Shown in pieces: positions 1-6,217 of a stretch of DNA of 8,071 nt; the first letter of the stretch is position 1; the number at the start of each line of letters is the position of its first letter. The stretch is from positions 1 to 8,071 of the forward strand of contig JAGWVZ010000146.1 in the NCBI GenBank assembly GCA_018970625.1. Direction: 5' to 3'. The position numbers and the translations under genes were made by a program. The notes beneath the pieces are model-generated. The model saw only the letters and a program-made list of their open reading frames with translations. It had not been told where the DNA came from and did no database searches. Source of the stretch: Myxococcales bacterium (GTDB lineage: Bacteria; Myxococcota; Bradymonadia; REDH01).

Positions 1-1642
1 ACCCCGCCTTCGGCGACTGCTGGAGATGACCGAGAGCCCGGCCGAGCGGGCACGCATTACGCTACAACTGGGACTCGCCGAGTCGGACGCGGGTCTCGAT
101 GCCGCGATGACGACGCTCGGCCAGGTCGTGCGTTCGGCCGAAGCGTCTTCGCCCGAGCTTGAGACCGCCCTGCTCCGCCTCTCCGACTTTGGCCAGCCCT
201 CAGAGAACCGTGCGCAACTCACGGAATTGGCAAACGAATTCAATGGTGAGAAGCATGGTCGCATCCTGCTGGCCCGAGCGCGTTCGTGGGCATCTGAAGA
301 GCGTTGGCCCGAGGCCGCTGCCGACTCGGCGATCGCGGTGATGCTTGTGCCCCAGTCGATGGCTGCGATCGACATGGCGGTTGCATACCACCGTCAGTCT
401 GGCGGGTTTGCCGAGCTGTCTGAGGCGCTGACCCGGGCGCTCGAGAAGTGCCCCGAGGCGATGACAGGCCCGCGCGCCGCGCTTCTGGGAGCACTCGGCG
501 ACGTGCAGATGAACCAGCTGGACCAGCTTGAAGAGGCACTCGACACGTTCCGGCTGCTACGGGCGCTGCAGCCCGAGAACATCTCGGTGCTCGAGAATCT
601 GTTGTCGCTGTATGGCCAGTTCGAAGACATCGATCCCAACGAAGCCCTGGAGGTGGCGAGCGAGCTGGTTCGTCTGGGTGCGCTGGGCGAGGAGCTGCTG
701 CGAACGCTGCAACATGTTCACCTGACGGCAGACAATCTGGACGGTGTGGTTCAGGCGCTGCAGGTGCTTCGTCTTGCCGGCGCGGCGAACGAAAAAGAGC
801 TCCAGTTGCTGGCGTCGATGCCCGCGAGGTTGCCCGAGTTTGCCGACGGCGCTCTGTCCGGCACGCTGTATCAGCAGTATTTGTGTCCGCCGCAGCTGTT
901 GGCATCTACGGCGTCCGTCATCGCGGCAGCGACGGAAGCCTGGTTGGCCGAGAATCCCACCGCAGCCGGGTCAGGGGAACCCGTATCGGCCAGTTCGCCG
1001 GTCGCGCTGGAGTTCGCGGCGCTGTGCAAAGCGTTCGGGCTTGCCGGCGCGACCCTTCGAGTGGACGTCGACCAGACGCGTGCGGCGAGAGCCATCCCGG
1101 CGCAACCACCGGTGATTTCGATTTCGGCCGAATTCTCCGAAGAGACCGATGCAGCGTCCATTCGTTTTGAGCTCGCCCGGGCCATGTCCATGTGTCGCCC
1201 CGAGTTTGTGATGTTGGCCGGACTGTCTCCGCTGGATGCGCTCGGGTTCTTCGAAGCCGCGCTGGCACCGGTGTCTACCCAGCAGGCCAGCACCGACGCT
1301 TCGTTGCAGCGCGTGGTTCAACGCTGGACCACACGACTGGGCCCCTTTGCTCCTCCGCGCGAGGTCGGTCGTGCGGCGCGCGAACAATTTGGCTCGGTTG
1401 GCGACTACCGACAGGCCATGGAGACCATCGCTGTGCGGTCTGCTGTCGTAGCCAGCTTCGAGTCGGCAGGCGGCTTTCAACGTCTTTTGATTGAACTTGA
1501 CGAACAGCCCCCTCGGGATGTCAACGCGCTGCGTGACCTCTGCGACCGCCACGGCTCGATTCGAGCGCTGGTGACGTGGGTTCTGAGCGACCGCTACCTG
1601 CAGCTGCGGCGTGAGCTGGGACTGGTGATTGGGCGTCGATGA
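1..1642 (+). CDS. TPR-repeat protein, C-terminal portion (5' end outside window)
   Basis: The frame is open from the first bases; an ATG at 26 gives 538 residues. Codons 2-25 continue the same helical pattern (RLRRLLEMTESPAERAR), so the ATG at 26 is probably internal to a longer protein entering from the left. Residues about 75-260 (counted from that ATG) show TPR-like helical hairpins, for example EERWPEAAADSAIAV and LEEALDTFRLLRALQPEN. TPR arrays act as protein-protein scaffolds. From about residue 325 a different domain follows, with ISAEF, then IRFELARAMSMCRPEF near 379-394, and a close at SDRYLQLRRELGLVIG. I recognise this tail from large myxobacterial TPR proteins, from memory only. It has no signal peptide or membrane segment in view, so it is probably cytoplasmic. 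The stop is TGA at 1640-1642, and the downstream gene has its own promoter 16 bp later. The partner and role are unknown. Confidence 0.85.
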   Translation, partial: PRLRRLLEMTESPAERARITLQLGLAESDAGLDAAMTTLGQVVRSAEASSPELETALLRLSDFGQPSENRAQLTELANEFNGEKHGRILLARARSWASEERWPEAAADSAIAVMLVPQSMAAIDMAVAYHRQSGGFAELSEALTRALEKCPEAMTGPRAALLGALGDVQMNQLDQLEEALDTFRLLRALQPENISVLENLLSLYGQFEDIDPNEALEVASELVRLGALGEELLRTLQHVHLTADNLDGVVQALQVLRLAGAANEKELQLLASMPARLPEFADGALSGTLYQQYLCPPQLLASTASVIAAATEAWLAENPTAAGSGEPVSASSPVALEFAALCKAFGLAGATLRVDVDQTRAARAIPAQPPVISISAEFSEETDAASIRFELARAMSMCRPEFVMLAGLSPLDALGFFEAALAPVSTQQASTDASLQRVVQRWTTRLGPFAPPREVGRAAREQFGSVGDYRQAMETIAVRSAVVASFESAGGFQRLLIELDEQPPRDVNALRDLCDRHGSIRALVTWVLSDRYLQLRRELGLVIGRR

Positions 1643-1657
1643 ATGCCGATTGCCCGT

Positions 1658-1685
1658 TTGACATGGTTTCGCAGGGCGGTAGGCT
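1658..1685 (+). promoter_or_regulatory. Sigma-70-like promoter for the TSP3 lipoprotein gene
   Basis: A perfect -35 hexamer TTGACA (1658-1663) is followed after 16 bp by TAGGCT (1680-1685), an acceptable GC-rich-genome -10. It lies in the 55-bp gap between the TPR stop (1642) and the next ORF. A start of transcription would be expected near 1692. That leaves only about 6 nt before the TTG codon at 1698, which bears on where translation begins. The hexamers are seen directly; promoter activity is inferred. Confidence 0.55.
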
Positions 1686-1697
1686 AACCGGAATCTG

Positions 1698-3959
1698 TTG
1701 TTTTCTCGGCTGGTCGTGTTGAACGTGCGCCTCTCTGCCCCCTTGTATCTGCTCCTCGGCATCGGCACCCTCTGGTTCGCCGGCTGTGGATCTTCAGGCG
1801 TCAGCATGGATGGTGCCGCCGAAACACGATGTACCGACGACCGGCAGTGCGGCGAACAAGGAATCTGCGAAGACGGGATTTGCCGAATCGGCGGCGGTGA
1901 AAGCGACGTGACGTCGCCTGAGCAGGACGCCGGTGCCACTTCGGGCGACGTAGGCGACCGTACGGACATCGAATCGCCCCCGGCCGATGGTTCGTCGTCC
2001 GACGCAGGTTCGCCGTCCGATGATGACGACCGCGATGGCGTTCTGAACGGCGCGGACAACTGCCGGGCAGTACCCAATCGCAATCAGACAGATACCGATT
2101 CAGACGGACTGGGCGACGCCTGTGATAACTGTCCACAGCTACCCAATCACACGCAGCGCGACCGGGACCGCGATACGGTAGGCGACCGTTGCGACCCTTG
2201 TCCTCGCTCACCCGGCACCCTTCCTGAGTCAGGCGTCTGCTCAGCGGCATCGGATTACGATCTGGATGGTGTGCAGGACGTGCTGGACAACTGCCCTGTG
2301 GATGCCAATCCGGTGCAGGAGGACGTGGACCGCGATGGCGTCGGTGATGTGTGCGACAACTGCCCAGGTACCGCGAACGCGACCCAGAGCCTATTCGATG
2401 GACTCGGTGTTCGCTGCGTGGCGGTGAGGTCGGACGTCGACGGCGACCTCGTCGATGATGCCATGGACAACTGCCCGGATGTGCACAACTCCGACCAGAC
2501 AGACCTTGACGACGATGGCATCGGCGATGACTGTGATCGATGTCCCGCGCTTGCGAACGCAGGGTCTTCTGAGGCGGGCTGTACGGTATCCGAACCGGAT
2601 CGGGACGGAGACGGCCTGGCTGACCAGACCGATAACTGCCCGGACCGAGCCAACCCATCGCAACTCGACGTCGACCTGAACGGCGTGGGCGACGACTGCG
2701 ACCGGACGTTTGGGCGTTTCGACAGCGACGGTGACGGCGTTGTCGATCTGTACGACGTGTGTCCACTTGTTCCCAATCGCTATCAGGAGGACCGCGACGC
2801 CGACGGCGTAGGCGACGAATGCACCGCAGCCGACGTCGACAACGATGGTCTGCCAAATCGTGATGATGCGTGCCCGTGGCATGCTGCCATCGAGGAGGAC
2901 GACCACGATGACGACGGTGTGCCGAACCCCTGTGACAACTGCCCGTGGACGCCCAACCCAGAGCAGGAAGATGACGACTCGGACGGGGTCGGCGATGACT
3001 GCGACGGAGATGCAGACGGCGATGAAGTGGACGACGGTGATGACCTGTCTCCTCTGGTGCCGAATGACATCGAAAACGATGGCGATGAGCTCGACTCAGA
3101 TGAGAGTGCACCTGACGCGGGCGCGTCGGACAGCGCGTCCACCGGGGCCGACTCGGACGCAGGCGCCGATGGTATTGCGGACTCCACTTCGACCGATACG
3201 GGGCGGGATGACGATGTTGCAGACGCGACGGCTGGTCTTGCCGAAGACGATGTCGATGGCGACGGGCTCGCCGACGCTCAGGATGCGTGCGTGTGGTTTG
3301 CCAATCCGCAGCCGCAGCCCTGCTCGGGCGATTCCGATGCCGATGGAGCGGTCGATCACGCTGACCTGTGTGCGTGGAACAACGCGCCCGCAGTGGACAG
3401 CGACGGCGACGGTGTGGGTGATATATGCGATTTGTGCCCGTTCCGAAGCAATCCTGCCGGCGTTACGCAGTGCACGACGGACGCGGACGGTGATGGTCTT
3501 GTGAATGAGATTGACCCCTGCCCCCGGCAGGCTTCGATTCGCCCCGACGATAGCGATCGTGACGGCAGACCGAACGAGTGCGACGGGTGCCCGCTGGTCG
3601 CCAACGCGCTGCCGGGTGACGAAGTGTCATCGACGACACTCGATGAGCTGTGTGCGCTCGACTTCGACGGCGATGGGCAGGATGACCGGGACGACGCGTG
3701 CCCCGGCACGCTGCTGGTGGCCTGTGTGGACGACCGCGACGGCGACGGCGTTCTCGATTCAGTTGATAACTGCCCGGTCATTCCTAATCACCTGCAGCTC
3801 GACGGTAACACCGACGGCATAGGAGACGCCTGTCAGTCAGACCGGGATTTCGATGCGCTGGACGACCGACTGGACCCCTGCCCAGGGCTTTTTAGCCCAA
3901 TTGGTATGCCAGCAGACGCCGAGCGACGAGCCTTGCACTGTTCGCTGGCGGCTCCCTGA
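1698..3959 (+). CDS. Thrombospondin type 3 repeat lipoprotein (calcium-binding, exported)
   Basis: This encodes 753 residues if TTG at 1698 is used. A hydrophobic signal segment (APLYLLLGIGTLWFAGC) ends at Cys30, a plausible lipobox with Phe at -3. A short Cys motif follows (Cys45, 51, 57, 62; CxxDxxCxxxGxCxxGxC style), then a Ser/Asp/Gly-rich linker. From about residue 108 to 735 the protein is built of some 20 TSP3-type repeats of the form DxDxDGxxDxxDNCPxxxNxxQxDxDxDGxGDxCD, in two blocks separated by an acidic linker near residues 458-515. TSP3 repeats coordinate Ca2+ through their Asp ladders and are braced by disulfides, so this should be a stiff, calcium-dependent surface or periplasmic spacer. 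There is no OmpA, sortase, protease or adhesin domain, and the C-terminus simply ends (LHCSLAAP). The start is uncertain: GTG at 1716 or 1725 fits the promoter better, and 1725 gives a compact signal peptide. No clear Shine-Dalgarno is seen at any of these. Adhesion, stalk or structural function is inference. Confidence 0.9.
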   Translation: MFSRLVVLNVRLSAPLYLLLGIGTLWFAGCGSSGVSMDGAAETRCTDDRQCGEQGICEDGICRIGGGESDVTSPEQDAGATSGDVGDRTDIESPPADGSSSDAGSPSDDDDRDGVLNGADNCRAVPNRNQTDTDSDGLGDACDNCPQLPNHTQRDRDRDTVGDRCDPCPRSPGTLPESGVCSAASDYDLDGVQDVLDNCPVDANPVQEDVDRDGVGDVCDNCPGTANATQSLFDGLGVRCVAVRSDVDGDLVDDAMDNCPDVHNSDQTDLDDDGIGDDCDRCPALANAGSSEAGCTVSEPDRDGDGLADQTDNCPDRANPSQLDVDLNGVGDDCDRTFGRFDSDGDGVVDLYDVCPLVPNRYQEDRDADGVGDECTAADVDNDGLPNRDDACPWHAAIEEDDHDDDGVPNPCDNCPWTPNPEQEDDDSDGVGDDCDGDADGDEVDDGDDLSPLVPNDIENDGDELDSDESAPDAGASDSASTGADSDAGADGIADSTSTDTGRDDDVADATAGLAEDDVDGDGLADAQDACVWFANPQPQPCSGDSDADGAVDHADLCAWNNAPAVDSDGDGVGDICDLCPFRSNPAGVTQCTTDADGDGLVNEIDPCPRQASIRPDDSDRDGRPNECDGCPLVANALPGDEVSSTTLDELCALDFDGDGQDDRDDACPGTLLVACVDDRDGDGVLDSVDNCPVIPNHLQLDGNTDGIGDACQSDRDFDALDDRLDPCPGLFSPIGMPADAERRALHCSLAAP
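2019..3068 (+). repeat. TSP3 repeat block 1 (about 12 units)
   Basis: Residues 108-457 of the lipoprotein hold about 12 units, recognisable by D-x-C-P/R turns: DNCR, DNCPQ, DPCPR, DNCPV, DNCPG, DNCPD, DRCPA, DNCPD, DVCPL, DACPW, DNCPW, and a last Cys-less copy (DDLSPLVPND). Units alternate between long and short spacing, as in TSP3 ladders. Related codon strings (gacaactgccc, gacggcgtnggcga) recur, but the copies have diverged at the DNA level, so this is an old protein repeat and not a recent tandem duplication. Unit boundaries are by eye. Confidence 0.8.
3243..3890 (+). repeat. TSP3 repeat block 2 (about 8 units)
   Basis: Residues 516 to about 731 hold a second ladder of about 8 units: DACVW, DLCAW, DLCPF, DPCPR, DGCPL, DACPG, DNCPV and DPCPG. 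It is more degenerate than block 1. The first two units replace CP with CV or CA, and extra segments such as LPGDEVSSTTLDEL are inserted. It is separated from block 1 by about 58 residues of Asp/Ser/Ala/Thr-rich low-complexity sequence without cysteine. Boundaries are approximate. Confidence 0.75.
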
Positions 3960-4094
3960 TCGACGAACCGGAGATGGTCCGCGATTGGACAACGAGGCGC
4001 CAGGATGCGCGACGAGCGTTGTACCTGGTAAGGCATCTGGGCGCGGCGGTCGTTCTGACGTAGATGAAGACGGCAACGCCGAACGGCAGCCAGC

Positions 4095-4883
4095 TTACTC
4101 GATGTCTGCCACAGAGGTGACGGCGACGGCCTGAACGGCGGCGCGCAGGTTCCAACCCGGACGATCGCCTGTCACGTCCTGATTGTCGCGGCCCAGCAGG
4201 TCGGCCAGGGGGCGCGGATCGGCACCGGGCGTCAACTCGATGGGCGGGATGTCCTGAATGCGGTCTTCATAAATGACGCCCTGCAGAATGGCCTCGATTT
4301 TCGGTCCCTCGCCGCGGTCAGCGAGCACGCCGGTCAGGACGATCTCGTCCACCGGAATCTGAAGCGGTTCGGGATCGCCGGGCACAAGCGCGGGGAAGAT
4401 GATGGAGAGCACTTCGGTGTTGGTGAACTCGCCATCAGCGCCGAGCGTGGCGGGCTTGTATTCGACGGTGACACCATCAAACCAGTCGTATTCGCCCGAC
4501 TCGAGCACCTTGCCAGCGTTGCCGGTAGCCTGGAAATTGGCGTCGCCGCAGTTCACATCAAAGTCGCGCGCGCGAATCAGGATGTGCAGCAGGCCGTCGC
4601 CGATGTCCTGATTGATGAGGCCCTCCAGAATGAGGCCGATGCCGCCGGGCTGCTCGATGGAGACGTTGGTAACCCGGTACGTCTGTGTCTGGTGCGTGGA
4701 GAGCGGGGTGTCACAGGTGATGGCGCCGCCGTCGCCGCCACCGCCGGTGTCGGGAGTAACGGACGAGTCAGGCGTGGCACCAGAATCGGCAGCGGGTTCC
4801 GCATCGTCAGAGCAGGCCGTAACAAGCGAGGACAGGAGCAGTGCCGAGGCGAGCGCGAGGGGCAGACGAGACAGACGAAGCAT
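4095..4883 (-). CDS. Uncharacterised lipoprotein (262 aa)
   Basis: ATG at 4883 is preferred over an in-frame GTG at 4904 because a GGGAG Shine-Dalgarno sits 5 nt upstream of it. The signal peptide is classic: MLRLSR, a hydrophobic core, and lipobox LVTAC with Cys24. Ser follows at +2, consistent with outer-membrane sorting by the usual rule. Residues 25-54 are a disordered Asp/Ala/Ser/Thr/Gly/Pro linker. The remaining roughly 205 residues look like a beta-rich globular domain (TYRVTNVSIEQPGGIGLILEG; DEIVLTGVLADRGEG) ending in NLRAAVQAVAVTSVADIE. Cys57 and Cys112 are the only cysteines after the lipid-modified one and could pair. I do not recognise the family and see no catalytic motif. It is convergent with the TSP3 gene (135 bp between stops) and 127 bp downstream of the kinase on the same strand. 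Substrate binding at the envelope is possible but unproven. Confidence 0.85.
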   Translation of the reverse strand: MLRLSRLPLALASALLLSSLVTACSDDAEPAADSGATPDSSVTPDTGGGGDGGAITCDTPLSTHQTQTYRVTNVSIEQPGGIGLILEGLINQDIGDGLLHILIRARDFDVNCGDANFQATGNAGKVLESGEYDWFDGVTVEYKPATLGADGEFTNTEVLSIIFPALVPGDPEPLQIPVDEIVLTGVLADRGEGPKIEAILQGVIYEDRIQDIPPIELTPGADPRPLADLLGRDNQDVTGDRPGWNLRAAVQAVAVTSVADIE

Positions 4884-4887
4884 GGGG

Positions 4888-4892
4888 ACTCC
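4888..4892 (-). promoter_or_regulatory. Shine-Dalgarno GGGAG for the 4883 start
   Basis: On the minus strand GGGAG lies 5 nt before ATG 4883, following a T-rich run. It decides between this start and the upstream GTG at 4904, which would add seven residues (VLFSGVP, initiated as Met) in front of an already complete signal peptide. Confidence 0.6.
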
Positions 4893-4920
4893 CGAAAAAA
4901 GCACACAAACAACAGCGGCG

Positions 4921-4964
4921 TGACCAAACGGTCAAACACACGCAACATGACTGACATTGGTCAT
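4921..4964. promoter_or_regulatory. Operator-like inverted repeats upstream of the lipoprotein gene
   Basis: There are two TGAC-type dyads. One is TGACC-AAAC-GGTCA (4921-4934), a perfect 5-bp-arm repeat. The other is TGAC-ATTG-GTCA (4952-4963), nested with ATGAC (4947-4951) and GTCAT (4960-4964). They lie 38-81 bp upstream of ATG 4883. On the minus strand the first dyad contains TTGACC (4935-4930), a possible -35, with a weak TTGTTT 17 bp downstream. Repeated half-sites near a start suggest a repressor or activator site. The arms are short and chance is not excluded. Confidence 0.3.
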
Positions 4965-4986
4965 TCATTGCAAGTGATTCCACGTT

Positions 4987-5003
4987 CACTCGCGCAGCGA
5001 GTG
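4987..5003 (-). terminator. Hairpin after the sugar kinase gene (possible terminator without U-tract)
   Basis: CACTCGC (4987-4993) and GCGAGTG (4997-5003) are perfect 7-bp complementary arms around a 3-nt loop, starting 8 bp past the kinase stop codon. Position and stem strength fit a transcript-end structure. The minus-strand sequence after it (AACGTGGAATC) has no T-run, so it is not a standard intrinsic terminator and may only stabilise the 3' end. Confidence 0.35.
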
Positions 5004-5010
5004 CCCAGAA

Positions 5011-5931
5011 TCAGAGCTCGGTGGGCAGCGGCGTGAAATCGGTGAGCGCGCGGAATCGTGCGGCCCGTTGAGAGATTTCGGCCAGCGTGAGGGTACGCAG
5101 GCGATCGACCGAGAAGCCTTCCACACAGAACGAGGCGACTGTGGAGCCTGCCACCATCGCCTGACAGAGCGTTGACCAGCGAAGGTCGTCACGCGCCGCG
5201 ATGTAGCCCATGAAGCCGCCCGCGAACGAGTCGCCGGCGCCGGTGGGGTCGATGACGTTCTCAAGCGGGTATCCCGGAACGAAGAAGAAGTCTCCATCGC
5301 GATAGACGAGGGCGCCGTACTCTCCTCGCTTGATGATGATCAGCGAGGGGCCCATGGCTGAGATGGCGCGAGCTGCGCTGACGATATTGGTCTCTCCCGA
5401 GAGCTGGCGGGCCTCGGAGTCATTGATCAGCAGGCCGTGCACGCGCGAGAGCACGCGGCGAAGTGGCTCGGGCGTTCCGCTGATCCAGAAGTTCATGGTG
5501 TCGAGGGCGACGAACTCGGCCGACGTGGACTGTTCCAGCACCCGCAGCTGAAGCTCGGGGTGAATGTTGCCCAGAAACAGGTACCTGGCCGAACGGTAAT
5601 CGTCAGGCAGGACGGGATTGAAGTCGGCGAACACGTTGAGCTCGGTGAGCAGGGTGTCGCGCGAGTTCAGGTCAAAGCCGTAGCGCCCTGCCCAGCGAAA
5701 GGTGAGACCGTCGGCACGTTCCAGGCCTGTCAGGTCAACGCCGCGCGAGGCGAGGAGGGTGTTGGCTTCCTCGGGCCAGTCCCTGCCCACGACACCCACA
5801 AACCCGGTGCGGGCAAAGTAGCTCGCCGAAAGTGAAAAGTACGTGGCCGAGCCACCGAGCGCACGCTCGACCTTTCCGAAGGGGGTCTCGACATCATCGA
5901 GCCCGACCGAACCAACGACGACCAACTTCAT
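5011..5931 (-). CDS. PfkB/ribokinase-family carbohydrate kinase
   Basis: This is a complete 306-residue protein, the normal length for the family, which transfers the ATP gamma-phosphate to a hydroxyl of a sugar or nucleoside in the cytoplasm. The start of the fold is VVVGSVGLDD (residues 4-13), with substrate-side Asp12 or Asp13, then GGSATYFS (26-33), the N-terminal PfkB signature region. NDSE (170-173) is the family NxxE motif linked to Mg2+ and phosphate binding. IIIKRGEYGAL (198-208) precedes the C-terminal signature DPTGAGDSFAGG (228-239), which includes the anion hole and catalytic base Asp234. All key residues are present, so it should be active. The segment ETPFG plus GGSATYFSLSAS resembles a widespread PfkB subgroup annotated only as sugar kinase; the substrate cannot be read from sequence. 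No obvious Shine-Dalgarno precedes ATG 5931. A promoter candidate lies about 40 bp upstream. Genes on either side give no pathway clue. Confidence 0.93.
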   Translation of the reverse strand: MKLVVVGSVGLDDVETPFGKVERALGGSATYFSLSASYFARTGFVGVVGRDWPEEANTLLASRGVDLTGLERADGLTFRWAGRYGFDLNSRDTLLTELNVFADFNPVLPDDYRSARYLFLGNIHPELQLRVLEQSTSAEFVALDTMNFWISGTPEPLRRVLSRVHGLLINDSEARQLSGETNIVSAARAISAMGPSLIIIKRGEYGALVYRDGDFFFVPGYPLENVIDPTGAGDSFAGGFMGYIAARDDLRWSTLCQAMVAGSTVASFCVEGFSVDRLRTLTLAEISQRAARFRALTDFTPLPTEL

Positions 5932-5970
5932 GACGCAAACTGGAAAAAGAGGCTGAAAAGGGACCGGTGG

Positions 5971-6000
5971 CAGCTAGCACGGCGCGCTTGGCGCGGTCAA
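5971..6000 (-). promoter_or_regulatory. Promoter candidate for the sugar kinase gene
   Basis: On the minus strand TTGACC (6000-5995) is followed after 18 bp by TAGCTG (5976-5971), giving an expected transcript start near 5964 and a leader of about 33 nt. The spacer contains two copies of GGCGCG (5981-5986 and 5990-5995). The hexamers match the style of the divergent promoter at 6076, but the 18-bp spacing and imperfect -10 make it weaker. Confidence 0.4.
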
Positions 6001-6075
6001 CGACAGCGCAGGCTGAAGGCCGCGGATAGCTCGCCCCCGGCGCCTGGCTCACCCCTGCTCGCTGCAGCCCTCTGC

Positions 6076-6104
6076 TTGACAGTGCCGGGCCTGCGCTCTA
6101 GCGT
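6076..6104 (+). promoter_or_regulatory. Promoter candidate for the glycosyltransferase gene
   Basis: A perfect TTGACA (6076-6081), a 17-bp spacer and TAGCGT (6099-6104) form a textbook-spaced sigma-70-type promoter with a GC-genome -10. Transcription would start near 6111. The leader is about 46 nt to the first in-frame ATG (6158) and about 106 nt to the ATG chosen here (6218). It faces away from the kinase promoter in the same 286-bp divergent region, the rest of which shows no ORF or RNA gene I can support. Confidence 0.55.
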
Positions 6105-6217
6105 CCGCGGTCCTCTGGCTGGTCTGACTGGCGTCGTTCCAGCCTCTGTTACGGCACATGAATGCGCGCATGTCGGGTCACCTGAGCGGGCCACCCCAGA
6201 GCGCATGCACCCTCCGG

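Noticed and set aside
971..2083. Minus-strand open frame (370 codons) across the TPR end, the gap and the TSP3 start
   Set aside because: It spans two real genes and a promoter region, has atypical composition (Ser/Arg/Pro-rich), and shows no domain. It is a GC-rich shadow frame.
1801..3111. Long minus-strand open frame (436 codons) opposite the TSP3 gene
   Set aside because: Its product is an Arg/His-rich low-complexity string, as expected from reading the Asp/Gly-rich repeat codons in antisense. It has no start context or domain, and the sense frame is clearly the real protein.
2019..3890. CRISPR array or recent tandem DNA repeat
   Set aside because: The periodicity comes from protein repeats with diverged codons and uneven unit lengths. 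There are no identical direct repeats with unique spacers.
3885..3898. GGGCT-TTTT-AGCCC hairpin as a terminator
   Set aside because: It lies inside the TSP3 coding sequence about 60 bp before the stop. The T-run is the loop, not a trailing tract, and on the minus strand it is about 200 nt beyond the lipoprotein stop.
3960..4094. Bidirectional terminator between the convergent genes
   Set aside because: Only 4-bp dyads are present (GTCC/GGAC near 3976, GCCG-AA-CGGC near 4078), with no T-tract. I cannot support a terminator, so transcript ends here may be Rho-dependent or overlapping.
3853..4134. 93-codon plus-strand open frame covering the gap between the convergent genes
   Set aside because: It overlaps the end of the TSP3 gene and the antisense of the lipoprotein, and has no ribosome site, hydrophobic core or recognisable motif.
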